A stretch of 64,000 bases of DNA from Methylobacter marinus A45 (GCF_000383855.1 NZ_KB912877.1:4215226-4279225), one strand, 5' to 3'. Shown: positions 44,014 through 52,708, numbered from the stretch's first letter. Notes: generated by a model from the sequence alone, not told the origin. Translations and numbers: made by a program.

Positions 44014-46017
44014 TCAGGATTCCGCCATTTTGTGCGAAAACTTGAGGATGATGAATTCGGCGGGACGCACGACGGCCATGCCGATTTCGATGATCATGCG
44101 GCCTTCGAGGATGTCCAGGGCCGTCATGGTCTTGCCCAGGCCAACGGCGACGTAAAACGCGTGTTCCGGCTTGATGCCCTGCAATGCGCCCTGGCGCCAG
44201 AGCACGGTCAGGAAATTCTCGATCATGGCCTGCACGCGCACCCAGGTGTTGGCGTCGTTCGGTTCGAACACGAATGGCTCGGTCGCTTTCTTGATCGATT
44301 CTTCGGCAAAGTTGAAAAAGCGCCGGACGCTGACGTAGCGCCATTCATTGTCGTTGCCGGCCAGGGTGCGCGCGCCCCAGACCAACGTGCCCTTGCCGGT
44401 GAACGCGCGGATGATATTGATGGATTTACCGGCGTTGGCGTCGACGTTATAGGATTCCTGTTCGTATTGTGAAATTTTCACCGCCGGGCCGACCACCGCG
44501 TTCAGGCTGATATTGGCGGGCGCTTTCCAGACGCCGCGATCCCGGTCTGTCGCGGCATATATACCGGCAATCGCGCCCGACGGCGGCAGCACATTGAGGG
44601 CGTCGGCGGCTTTCGTCACCAGATCCTTGTACAAGCCGAACGCCGTCAGCAGCGCGTCGTTCAGGGTCTTTTCGTAATTGCTTTGCGTGGCTTCCAGGAA
44701 GCGGAAAAAGGCAATGGCTTCGTTGGCGGCGGCCAGTGCCGGTACTACGGCTACCTTGCCTCGCTCGTTGGCTGTTGTGGCGGCAACGTATGCGTCGTTC
44801 ACTTCGGTCGGAGGAGCGGGGGGAGGCGTCAGCAGTGTGGCTCCGTCGGTAAACCCCAGAAATCCGGCCACGTCATCCAGATCCGCGCCCGACTTTACCA
44901 GTTCAATTATGTCGGCGGCGTCCAGGCTAGTTAAGAATTTATGGTGGTTCGCCAGCGTTTCGAGCGCGGTTTTCATATTGGAACCGGCGATATATTTCTC
45001 GATATCCTCTTTCAGCTTGAAGCGGTTATTGGCCGCAACCGGCGCCGCGTCGTAGCGCAGTTTTATTTCCTTGACAATGCCGACCATGTAGTCCGTTATC
45101 GGCTGCAATACCGCTTGTATCTGCGCCGCCGTCGCATTTGAAGCCGCCGCGTTAAAGGCATCGAGCAGTCCCTTTAAACGGTCATCCAGGGTTTTGTCCG
45201 CGCCGCCGGAAAGGGTGTTTTTCTTGGTCAGCGCCTCATTGACAAAATTTTCCACATTGATCAGGTCCGCAATCAGACTCTGAAGCTCCGCATCGGCTGT
45301 CAGGCTGCTCAACTGGACAGGCGTTCCCACACCGTCCCGCTGCAGCTTGACATTGCGGCGCAGGAGCGTGCGCGGCAAGTTTGCCCTGATCCACGGGCCA
45401 TAGGCTGCGCCGTATTTCAGGTGGTTTATGCCGATCTTTTCCCTGAATTCGGCCACGGAACTCTCGAATGCGTTACTGTCAACCGCCCTGGTCAGATCGC
45501 AGAGGGTTACGCGGTCCATCAGCTTATTGCAGTGCGCCAGGGCTTTTTTCTGGAATTCATAAGGTCCGCTCGTGTCCGAGACAACGTCCGGCGAAAGGAT
45601 GATGGTCGGCTCGTCTTCCTGCTCCAGCAGGTCGATAGCCGCTTCGATGGCGGCAGAGGACAGGCTGTCCGAGTAAGAGCCGACCGAAACAATGTAGCAG
45701 TTGCCGCCGCCATTGGCGTAAAACAGGCGCAGGCTGTCGTACAGATAATGCTTTGCCGTGGCTTCGGCCCGCACAAACTGGTTGTTGGTATCCAGCAGCA
45801 GGGTGACGTCCTGAGAAGGCGCGCCGCCGAAAAGCAGTTCATATTCGGCAATGGATTCGATTTTCGTCGGCTTGTTGACCAGGGATTCGCCGCTGAGATC
45901 TGCCTTTTCGGTATAGCCGATAAACGCCGGAATTGCCGTTTCCACAGGTGCGATGGAAGGCGGAAACTGGGGGATTTCTTCGATGTAAACGCCGGGGGTT
46001 TTGTACATTGTTGCCAT
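44014..46017 (-). CDS. eCIS contractile sheath protein with large insertion (Afp2-4-like)
   Basis: A 667-residue sheath. The N-terminus has YKTPGVYIEEIPQFPPSIAP and VETAIPAFIGYTEKA, then LFYANGGGNCYIVSVGSY. The C-terminus has DRGVWKAPANISLNAVVG, GTLVWGARTLAGNDNEWRYV and RPAEFIILKFS. Between about residues 215 and 475 lies an insertion of some 250 residues, Ala-rich and helical, absent from the minimal sheath of about 350-470 residues. Only one sheath gene is present, against three in Afp. The ATG at 46017 has AAGG upstream; a GTG start 3 codons earlier is possible. Confidence 0.93.
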   Translation of the reverse strand: MATMYKTPGVYIEEIPQFPPSIAPVETAIPAFIGYTEKADLSGESLVNKPTKIESIAEYELLFGGAPSQDVTLLLDTNNQFVRAEATAKHYLYDSLRLFYANGGGNCYIVSVGSYSDSLSSAAIEAAIDLLEQEDEPTIILSPDVVSDTSGPYEFQKKALAHCNKLMDRVTLCDLTRAVDSNAFESSVAEFREKIGINHLKYGAAYGPWIRANLPRTLLRRNVKLQRDGVGTPVQLSSLTADAELQSLIADLINVENFVNEALTKKNTLSGGADKTLDDRLKGLLDAFNAAASNATAAQIQAVLQPITDYMVGIVKEIKLRYDAAPVAANNRFKLKEDIEKYIAGSNMKTALETLANHHKFLTSLDAADIIELVKSGADLDDVAGFLGFTDGATLLTPPPAPPTEVNDAYVAATTANERGKVAVVPALAAANEAIAFFRFLEATQSNYEKTLNDALLTAFGLYKDLVTKAADALNVLPPSGAIAGIYAATDRDRGVWKAPANISLNAVVGPAVKISQYEQESYNVDANAGKSINIIRAFTGKGTLVWGARTLAGNDNEWRYVSVRRFFNFAEESIKKATEPFVFEPNDANTWVRVQAMIENFLTVLWRQGALQGIKPEHAFYVAVGLGKTMTALDILEGRMIIEIGMAVVRPAEFIILKFSHKMAES

Positions 46018-46050
46018 GCTTTTCACCTTGGTATTTTGACAATGAGGATG

Positions 46051-47067
46051 TTATGTGAAAATTTCCGAAACAAGCCGGGTGATTTTGGTGCCGCTTTTTT
46101 CCGCTTTAACAAAACCTGCCGACGGTTTCTGTTTTGAGCCTGCGTTGCCAAAATAGGTTAATGGGAGCGGATTGGGCTCTGTGGATTTCACAGCGCCCGT
46201 ATTCTTGTCAAAGTATCGCCGGAGGGTCGATCGATTCTTGAAGCGAACCTGGAAAACCGGGTGCGGCGCTTTGGCGATGCCGTTGTCGTCAATAAAGCTG
46301 AAGTCGTCATCATCGGCCCTGACCGGCGACAGGCGGATCAGGGCGAATACATCGTCCGGGATGGCGTCCGTCAACTGGATTCCGCGCTCGGGTGCGCCGG
46401 CAAGGCCGGGAGGCGGTACGATGGCGGGTATGTCGCCTTGATGAACGAACACAGGCAAAACGGCGGCATCCGCATTCAATAGCTGGGAAGTCGGATCGGC
46501 TGCGTCGCCGTCGCTGGTCAACTGCATCAGCTTGCCGGCTGAATCGATCAGGTATTCGACCTTGTCGCCGGCGCCGCCCGCGGAATAGGGGCTCGATAAA
46601 AACAGCGTTTTGTCGGCGCCTGCGCCGCGCGCAGCGCCGGTCAGATTCGAAAGAACGAAAACATTGGTTTTATAGCGATAGGCTTTATCTTCAGGTTGAT
46701 GATAAAGCGTGCGAATTTCCCGGGGCGGCAGCGTCAGGGCGGTGTAGTTGAAGAAATCGGCATGGGAAACGGTGACAATGAATTCGAACAGCGTATCGGC
46801 GGGAATGACCTGAAGGGCGGGAGCCGCCACTATCAAACCCGGTGCCGTATCTTTATAGACGCAATTCAGGGCCTGTAAAGCTTTTGCGGTGGCCGCGGTT
46901 GGGACTACCGTCAGAAAAGGCCGCCTGTCATAGCCGTGCAATCGTTTGTTCTTTCGGGACGGGTCGCTGATCAGGTCAAACACGGCAGCGCCTTCATCCA
47001 GCCAGTAATGGTGCAGCAGGCGTATCTCGAACAGAGGCCGATACCGGTTGCCGATACGTTCAGTCAT
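46051..47067 (-). CDS. eCIS-locus protein of unknown function
   Basis: A 338-residue protein starting MTERIGNRYRPLFEIRLLHH, with CVYKDTAPGLIVAAPALQV, a middle rich in Gly/Ala (LTGAARGAGADKTLFLSS) and KAPHPVFQVRFKNRSTLRRYF towards the end. No signal peptide and no named domain recognised. It overlaps the cap gene by 4 bases and precedes the sheath gene, a place where other eCIS loci also carry an unnamed gene. It could be a sheath or cap accessory. Confidence 0.65.
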   Translation of the reverse strand: MTERIGNRYRPLFEIRLLHHYWLDEGAAVFDLISDPSRKNKRLHGYDRRPFLTVVPTAATAKALQALNCVYKDTAPGLIVAAPALQVIPADTLFEFIVTVSHADFFNYTALTLPPREIRTLYHQPEDKAYRYKTNVFVLSNLTGAARGAGADKTLFLSSPYSAGGAGDKVEYLIDSAGKLMQLTSDGDAADPTSQLLNADAAVLPVFVHQGDIPAIVPPPGLAGAPERGIQLTDAIPDDVFALIRLSPVRADDDDFSFIDDNGIAKAPHPVFQVRFKNRSTLRRYFDKNTGAVKSTEPNPLPLTYFGNAGSKQKPSAGFVKAEKSGTKITRLVSEIFT

Positions 47068-47702
47068 GGATTGGCCGGCGGGGTTTTGTGATGAAAATCA
47101 CTGACCACTTCCGTAATCAGGCCGCTTTCGCTTTGTACCGCCTTGAATTTCAGGTCGATCATGCGCAGCATATACAAAACGAAGGGGTATTGCTTACCCC
47201 CCAGGGTTCCCCATAAATGATTGACTTCCTCCATGGTCGGCGAATACAAATCAAAGATCAGCTTAAACGCTTCCAGCTGGTCCAGAGGGTTATTGGGCGC
47301 ATTGGCCGTTATTGAGCCGGGCGAGACATTGTCCGGCGTAAATACGTTCTTATGCTGAAAAAAACAAATGGCTCGGGATAATACCAATAACGCATCGCTG
47401 TAATTAGTATGCGTTGCTGAAATCAGTATTTGCAGATTAAGAAAAACAGGCGGGTTTTCGTAGCTGGCCTTGAGCGAGACATCGTCCCGGACATAATTGG
47501 GCAGATTTTTTAGCGCTTTCTCTTCCTTGATATTAACCACAGACAATATAAGCTTGTTTCTGGCAACGCCGCCGCTTCCCGGACCGCCTGCAAACCCTTC
47601 CGCTATATTACCCAGGTCGACGATCGGCGCGGCCATCTGAAAAACATCGTCAAGATGCTGATTCATTTCATTTATTACAATGGTCAATGCATGCGCAATC
47701 AT
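47064..47702 (-). CDS. eCIS Pvc16-type cap protein (DUF4255, Afp16-like)
   Basis: A 212-residue DUF4255 protein: MIAHALTIVINEMNQHLDDV, ILSVVNIKEEKALKNLPNYV, PPVFLNLQILISATHTNYSD, LLVLSRAICFFQHKNVFTPD and HLWGTLGGKQYPFVLYMLRM. Pvc16/Afp16 caps the distal end of the tube and sets sheath termination. It is the first gene of the operon and follows a long AT-rich upstream region; ribosome-binding site is weak. Confidence 0.88.
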   Translation of the reverse strand: MIAHALTIVINEMNQHLDDVFQMAAPIVDLGNIAEGFAGGPGSGGVARNKLILSVVNIKEEKALKNLPNYVRDDVSLKASYENPPVFLNLQILISATHTNYSDALLVLSRAICFFQHKNVFTPDNVSPGSITANAPNNPLDQLEAFKLIFDLYSPTMEEVNHLWGTLGGKQYPFVLYMLRMIDLKFKAVQSESGLITEVVSDFHHKTPPANP

Positions 47703-47778
47703 CTAATAAATCCATCTTATAAAATCATATTTACAGGTCTATGTAATATTGAATGTCTTATCTGTTGTATTTCCTTAT

Positions 47779-47841
47779 TTAATAGCCTGGAATTAAATGG
47801 CATTCCAAATAAAACACTTGATAATCAATGACATGGTCATT
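47779..47841 (-). promoter_or_regulatory. Candidate eCIS operon promoter with upstream palindrome
   Basis: On the minus strand a -35-like TTGGAA (47803-47808) and -10-like TATTAA (47779-47784) are separated by 18 bases, about 80 bases before the first eCIS gene. Just upstream is the palindrome AATGAC-ATG-GTCATT at 47827-47841, a possible operator. Both hexamers are only 4 of 6 matches. The rest of 47703-48382 is AT-rich and has no convincing gene. Confidence 0.3.
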
Positions 47842-48382
47842 ATATTGATAACCTTGTGCATGATGCGGCATCGTCCGGATGCAGAAATATAGACCCTTAT
47901 GGCGACTGTTTTTCAAAGTGTAAACCGGATTGTAAATTTTTCAATGCCTATTGGTTTTTATTCTGAAACTCTTTGCCCGTCGTTAGTATATTTTGATTTA
48001 TATTTCGCAATTGTTAAGGCTGTTTAAAAAATGAATATGTGTATGTTTTTAATAAATATTATTTAAACCTTTGTCTCATATATTATTGTATGTTGATATT
48101 CTCAATTTGCTTTAAGCGCCAATCCTGTCGTGAGCAGATTAAATTAAAGGACAAATGGGGGATATGAAATACCTATTATTCATTTAATTATTATAAATTC
48201 TCGTTGTTTTTTTACTCTTAAAAGCAACAGCGGTCAACCGATTTAAATTGCTAAATGTGATAAGGGTAACAGATGGTTCAGGGCAGGGATTATAGGGTGG
48301 TCTAATACTAAAGGGCTTGAAAATAGAAGAGCATGCGAATGGAATGTTTATTCACAAGGTATTTACAAAAAGTGGTGAAACA

Positions 48383-48853
48383 ATGATTTTAATAGGGCCG
48401 AAAGCAAAAACCTTTTTTCTAGCGGCATGGTTGCTCGCACAGGCCTCTTTTTGCTTTGCCATCGATAATCCGGATGCGCCTGATCTCGTTGCAGACTTTG
48501 AATCGCGCAGCAAGAAATATGAGATCGTTATTGAGAAACAAGCGCAAAATCAAGAGGAAATCTTCAAGGCATATGTTCAGTACAGTGACTTTCTCGATCA
48601 AGAACTCAACCAAGCCTATACGGCTTTAAGCAAACAGCTGAATGCTGACAGCAAACAGTCCTTGTTACACTCACAGCGGCTATGGATTCAGTTTCGCGAT
48701 GCGGAGTACAGCTTTATCGATAATAACTGGACATTAGATAATTTTGGATCGTCGTCCGCTATTTCGCGCAGTGCATACCAAACAACCATTATAAAGAATA
48801 GAGTGGTTGAGCTATTGCATTACTTAAAAAACTATCCAGAAACTAACAACTAA
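48383..48853 (+). CDS. LprI/DUF1311-family exported protein
   Basis: A 156-residue precursor with a signal peptide (FFLAAWLLAQASFCFA). The mature part has FLDQELNQAYTALSKQLNAD and LLHSQRLWIQFRDAEYSFID, the LprI-type lysozyme-inhibitor N-terminal domain pattern (DxxLNxxYxxL...QRxWxxFRDAE). The usual Cys residues are absent. The ATG at 48383 starts the signal peptide; two upstream in-frame starts (48317 TTG, 48341 ATG) add a non-hydrophobic lead. It stands alone upstream of low-coding-density DNA. Periplasmic function unknown. Confidence 0.72.
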   Translation: MILIGPKAKTFFLAAWLLAQASFCFAIDNPDAPDLVADFESRSKKYEIVIEKQAQNQEEIFKAYVQYSDFLDQELNQAYTALSKQLNADSKQSLLHSQRLWIQFRDAEYSFIDNNWTLDNFGSSSAISRSAYQTTIIKNRVVELLHYLKNYPETNN

Positions 48854-48910
48854 TCTTCTGCGATTCTTGTGCTTCGCAGGCCAATACGCAATCGCCGCTG
48901 ATTTTTTAGC

Positions 48911-48940
48911 CGGACGAGGTTGCAAAAGTCCGTTCCGCTT
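48911..48940 (+). repeat. Degenerate REP-like copy
   Basis: GGACGAGGTTGCAAAAGTCC followed by GTTCCGCTT resembles the RAYT-flanking repeat at 19771-19799 (GGACGGGGTTACAAACCCCG then TCCCGCTT), including the CGCTT tail. The stem is partly eroded. It lies just after the LprI-like gene and beyond the 5' side of the eCIS operon. Confidence 0.5.
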
Positions 48941-48998
48941 GACTTCAAAACTTACGACTGCATTGGGTAGACGATAGGATGCCAATATTAGATTCAAC

Positions 48999-49079
48999 AT
49001 GAGATCATTGAAAATCCTCATTGTCCTCGCTGTGATAGTCGGCAGCGCAGCTGTTATCTGGATGATGGATGAGTTGTAG
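48999..49079 (+). pseudogene. Truncated HlyD-type N-terminus, duplicate of the 53021 gene start
   Basis: The ATG opens RSLKILIVLAVIVGSAAVIW and stops after 26 residues. It matches the start of the HlyD gene at 53021 (KPLKIIIILAVILGIAVAGW) residue for residue in most positions. No HlyD sequence follows. It looks like a stranded copy of the membrane-anchor segment. The remaining non-coding DNA from 49080 to 49763 holds short fragments but no credible gene. Confidence 0.5.
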
Positions 49080-49343
49080 GGTGGATTTGCCTTGGCAATC
49101 CACCAATAAACGGTGCCTTAAAACCGTCATATTCCGCAATATTGCTGGCCTGTCTGTAATGGCGGTTTGCTACGCGAAAATGCCTTATTTAACTAAGGAT
49201 TTGGCTAAAAATGACTTCTTGAAACTGGAATCTTGCATAGGATGTGCTGATCAAAAGTAGGCGCTTCAGGCGGCGCAGTGAAGCGTATCGCTCGCGAACG
49301 ATACCCTAAAGGGCACAAGTGCGCCTCCTGGCGTCGGCACATC

Positions 49344-49383
49344 CTATGTTTAAACAGGGAAATTATTTATGACCAAATCCTAA
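49344..49383 (+). repeat. Direct repeat copy A (upstream of HlyD duplicated)
   Basis: CTATGTTTAAACAGGGAAAT then TATTTATGACCAAATCCTAA. The same 40 bases recur at 52966-53005 with six substitutions and no gap. Copy B is the leader of the HlyD gene; copy A leads into nothing. Confidence 0.7.
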
Positions 49384-49763
49384 GTCATGCACCAGAAATG
49401 AGTATGCCTCTGACGAATACTTATCAAAGGTGTTCGTCTGGCGCGCCTGTTAAAAACATCCACTGATTTTGAATATTGGAAATTCCAGCTAGAAAACAGA
49501 ATCTGTATCTTGAGTGACTATTACCATCCTGGCATCAGATGCGGTGCGGAAGGTAATAGCCAGAATTTCAAAGGGTTCATGCGCCGCAGTGTTAGAAATT
49601 GAACAAAATGCCTGACACTTCATTCAATGGAGAAATGGGTTAATGCCCACCCATTAACTTAAACGTTATGCTCAATGTGGAAGATGCGTAATGAATGAAA
49701 CCTGGAATGATGAAAAGACAGCCAATTAGTTTCTTTCCGAAGAAGATATTCAGGGGTGAAGCA

Positions 49764-51023
49764 ATGAAGCGCAAAACAACAAGGGTACTGTCCATGATGT
49801 TAACGGCCTTGTTCGCGGCCGTTTTGGTCCATTGCGGCCGAGAACAGTCGACGTTGGCGGACAACAGCGGACCTCAAATAAAGCGCACGGTAGTGATGTC
49901 GGGACTTTTCGACCCATGGGACCTGACCTTTACGCCGGATGGGGCCATGCTGTTTACGGAAAAATGCCGGGGGTTGTCCGTGCGCGCCTCTGATGGAAAG
50001 GTCCGGCTTCTGTTCGGAACGGCCGGCGCGGCCCTGGAGGCGGACGACCTCTTCTGTCAGGGCCAAAGCGGCATGCTGGGCGTCACGCTTGATCCGGCGT
50101 TTGCCGAAAACCGCCATGTGTACGTCTACATGGCGTCAAATATCGACAAGGCCAAGACCAACCGCGTCGTGCGCCTCACCGTTGATAAAGCCTACACCGT
50201 TGTTGCCGACCGTCAGGACATTGTCGCCGACATCCCGTTTAAGGCGTCCCTCAACCTGTGGGGCGGCGCGGGCGCACACAGCGGCGGCCGCATTCGATTC
50301 AGCCCGGCTGACGGTTACCTGTACGTCACCACCGGCGACAACCACAACGGGCCGCTGCCGCAGGACCTTTCGCGTCTGGGCGGCAAGATATTGCGGATCG
50401 ACCGCGACGGCAAAGCCGCAACTGGCAACAATACCCCGCACGGAGGCGATCCGCGCATCTACACCTATGGCCATCGCAATGTGCAGGGCATTGCGTTTCG
50501 CCCCGGCACGGGCCAGCCGTTTGTCTGTGAGCACGGCCCCGGTCATGACGATGAAGTAACGCCGCTTGCAGCGGGCGGCAACGGCGGCTGGGACCCGGCA
50601 CCGACAAAAGGAGTGTCGTGCGCGAGCGATTATTGCGGCTATACGTCCAATAAGCCCGACGGCACGCCTACGTCCATGACGGATCTGGACCGGTTCCCCG
50701 ACGCGCTCAAACCATCGTGGAACAACCGTGGCGTATCCGAAGGGATGGGGCCGTGCGTCTTTCTGAGCGGGCCGCACTGGAAGGCTTGGGATGGCTGGCT
50801 TGCGGTCGGGTTCCTGAAGGGCGCGCGCATCCAGCTTTTGCAGCTGGATGCGAACGGCATGACGATCAGAACGGCCACTGTGGCCGATCTGTCGGCGCAG
50901 CGCATGCGCTCGCTCGTTTTGGGGCCGGACGGCGCGATTTATGCCGCCATTGACACAGGTGAAATCTGGCGGCTGGAAAGCGCCGGAGATGAAGCATTTG
51001 AAAACGGTAAGGACGGAGGATAG
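49764..51023 (+). CDS. PQQ-type glucose/sorbosone dehydrogenase family lipoprotein
   Basis: A 419-residue lipoprotein: signal peptide ending LVHC at 21-24 (lipobox cysteine C24), then a six-bladed propeller with GLFDPWDLTFTPDGAMLFTE, GQSGMLGVTLDPAFAENRHV, HSGGRIRFSPADGYLYVTTG, GGKILRIDRDGKA, IYTYGHRNVQGIAF and GAIYAAIDTGEIWRLE. These match soluble PQQ sugar dehydrogenase (GSDH) proteins. Substrate unknown; the PQQ-binding His/Arg positions are plausibly present in HSGGR and GHRN. The ATG at 49764 has AGGGG upstream. It lies 27 bases before the PAP2-like gene. Confidence 0.85.
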   Translation: MKRKTTRVLSMMLTALFAAVLVHCGREQSTLADNSGPQIKRTVVMSGLFDPWDLTFTPDGAMLFTEKCRGLSVRASDGKVRLLFGTAGAALEADDLFCQGQSGMLGVTLDPAFAENRHVYVYMASNIDKAKTNRVVRLTVDKAYTVVADRQDIVADIPFKASLNLWGGAGAHSGGRIRFSPADGYLYVTTGDNHNGPLPQDLSRLGGKILRIDRDGKAATGNNTPHGGDPRIYTYGHRNVQGIAFRPGTGQPFVCEHGPGHDDEVTPLAAGGNGGWDPAPTKGVSCASDYCGYTSNKPDGTPTSMTDLDRFPDALKPSWNNRGVSEGMGPCVFLSGPHWKAWDGWLAVGFLKGARIQLLQLDANGMTIRTATVADLSAQRMRSLVLGPDGAIYAAIDTGEIWRLESAGDEAFENGKDGG

Positions 51024-51049
51024 ATTCTGCTTTGCCTGAGGATACAAAC

Positions 51050-51673
51050 ATGGCATCGATGCGAGCTGTAATCTACATCACGATAGGCGGCTTACTGGGT
51101 TCTGCGTGTCTCATTGTTCAGGGCCCGCTGCCTGGCGACGTGCTGGTTACGCGTGCTTTGCAATCGATATTCGGCACCCCGTCCTGGGCGATGTTTTTGA
51201 GCGACACCGCGAAGCTGCCCATTCTGTGGGGCACGCTTATCGTGGCGATCCTTCTGGCATTTGTCCATGGAGGCTGGCGTCATACGGCCACTCCGGTTCT
51301 GGCGCTCATTTTGGCGGAAATTCTCGATGCGCTGCTACGGGCATTGGTGTTTGCTCCCCGGCCTTCGGCGGATGTGGTCGCGGTGGCCAGTCCCAGTGCG
51401 TCCTCAGGATTTCCTTCCACGTTCGGACTGGTTTATGGCGCGCTATTCGGTGCGGCGATCCGCATGACGTCAAATCGCAACATTGCAACGGCAACCGCTT
51501 CCACTATCGCGCTGTTCCTTATCGCTATCGGCGTTATTGCACGCGTGGTGCTGGGCGGGCATTGGTTCAGCCAGATCATGGCGTCTACCTTCATTGGACT
51601 CGCCCTCGCGGCGGCGGTCCAGATCATTATGGACGCGTGGACGGCGGGTTATCGGGGAAGGCTGCGCAAATAG
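51050..51673 (+). CDS. PAP2-like membrane protein with degenerate active site
   Basis: A 207-residue protein with about six membrane helices and a PAP2 superfamily layout. Motif 1 is R97-x6-RP (RALVFAPRP), motif 2 FPST (121-124), which lacks the catalytic His of PSGH, and motif 3 R165...GGHW, with Q175 where the family has Asp. Phosphatase activity is therefore doubtful. The ATG at 51050 follows GAGGA at 7-base spacing, 26 bases after the dehydrogenase gene, so the two are likely cotranscribed. Confidence 0.65.
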   Translation: MASMRAVIYITIGGLLGSACLIVQGPLPGDVLVTRALQSIFGTPSWAMFLSDTAKLPILWGTLIVAILLAFVHGGWRHTATPVLALILAEILDALLRALVFAPRPSADVVAVASPSASSGFPSTFGLVYGALFGAAIRMTSNRNIATATASTIALFLIAIGVIARVVLGGHWFSQIMASTFIGLALAAAVQIIMDAWTAGYRGRLRK

Positions 51674-51923
51674 CGGGATTTCAAAGAAGCATGCCGCGCA
51701 TTGTACGATCCGCCTTATGCGTCCGGGTTTTTTGCCGTTCATCCCTGGGCTAGATCTTTGTTCTTCACCGCTGAATTGCTTGGCGCTCCGGGGGCCGGGC
51801 GTGGTACTCTTGGGCAAATTCAGCGAGTGCCTATTCGACCTTCATGCCGCTTCTCACAAAGTTTTGTGTCCGTTCGAGCTGACATTTTCTTTTTCACAAA
51901 ACTTTACATGGGAAGAACTCATC

Positions 51924-52034
51924 ATGCCCGATTACTCAAGCAAGTACGGTGCTGTCTGTATGGACGGCAGGCATTTTACGCGCCGCTATTTATCTGTCAG
52001 GCAATATACGGCTACGGGAGAAGCGCATTCATGA
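51924..52034 (+). CDS. Possible 36-residue leader peptide coupled to tpm
   Basis: The frame starts MPDYSSKYGAVCMDGRHFTR and ends GEAHS with its TGA overlapping the methyltransferase ATG (ATGA). A GGAAG lies upstream at 9-base spacing. It is the only coding-like item in the 357 bases between the PAP2-like gene and tpm. It is small and unrecognised, so it may be chance or a coupling/leader ORF. Confidence 0.35.
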   Translation: MPDYSSKYGAVCMDGRHFTRRYLSVRQYTATGEAHS

Positions 52035-52708
52035 CCAGCCGGGACAACAAACTCTGGCTACAACTCTGGCGCGATCGGCAAACCGATTTCCATCAAAATG
52101 CGGTCAATCAACTCCTTGCCAGGTTCTGGCCAAGCCTTAATCTGGTGCGTGGAAGCCGGGTATTCGTGCCGCTGTGCGGCAAAAGCCGGGACATGATCTG
52201 GCTTGCCGAGCAGGGACACACTGTCGTCGGTGTTGAACTGAGCCCTATCGCGGTCAAGGCCTTTTTCCTTGAAAACCGGCTCAAGCCATCGCGGCGGCGC
52301 GTCGGCAAATTTACCCTATGGAAACATGGCGGAATCAACATCTTGTGCGGGGATTACTTTTCGCTGACCGCGGGCGATCTGGGCGCTATCGATGCGGTTT
52401 ACGACCGGGCCGCGCTCACCGCACTGCCTGAAGATATCCGCCGGCATTATGTCGCTCACCTGCAGCTGATTACCCCGAAATCATCCGAGGTGTTTTTGCT
52501 GACTACCGAGGATGCCGAGGAACACGAGACGCTCAAACAGGCGCTTGGCGTCGGCGACGAAATCAGGGCACTGTATTCGACGGGCTTTGAAATCGATCTG
52601 GCGCATGTTGACAGCGTGTTCGAAGCGGATCCCGGTTTTCCGGATCAACCGCCCGCGCGCGTCGAATATAAAGTGTACCGTCTCACCACCAGATCGGATT
52701 CCCAATAG
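52031..52708 (+). CDS. tpm: Thiopurine S-methyltransferase family (TPMT, Tpm)
   Basis: A 225-residue SAM-dependent methyltransferase. Family motifs: LWLQLWRDRQTDFHQNAVNQ, VFVPLCGKSRDMIWLAEQGH, VVGVELSPIAVKAFF, YDRAALTALPEDIRRHYV and RVEYKVYRLT. Bacterial Tpm can methylate selenite, tellurite or sulfur compounds; the natural substrate here is unknown. The ATG at 52031 gives the usual length. It is followed by a repeat element, so it is not part of the export operon. Confidence 0.92.
   Translation: MTSRDNKLWLQLWRDRQTDFHQNAVNQLLARFWPSLNLVRGSRVFVPLCGKSRDMIWLAEQGHTVVGVELSPIAVKAFFLENRLKPSRRRVGKFTLWKHGGINILCGDYFSLTAGDLGAIDAVYDRAALTALPEDIRRHYVAHLQLITPKSSEVFLLTTEDAEEHETLKQALGVGDEIRALYSTGFEIDLAHVDSVFEADPGFPDQPPARVEYKVYRLTTRSDSQ

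Noticed and set aside
49069-49260. 63-codon plus-strand frame
   Set aside because: Unlike protein in composition, no ribosome-binding site, and it covers duplicated non-coding fragments.
49610-49690. attC-like sequence (AACTTAAACGTTATGC resembling an integron attachment site end)
   Set aside because: GTTATGC does not fit the GTTRRRY core, no matching inverse core is found at the right distance, and no integrase is nearby.
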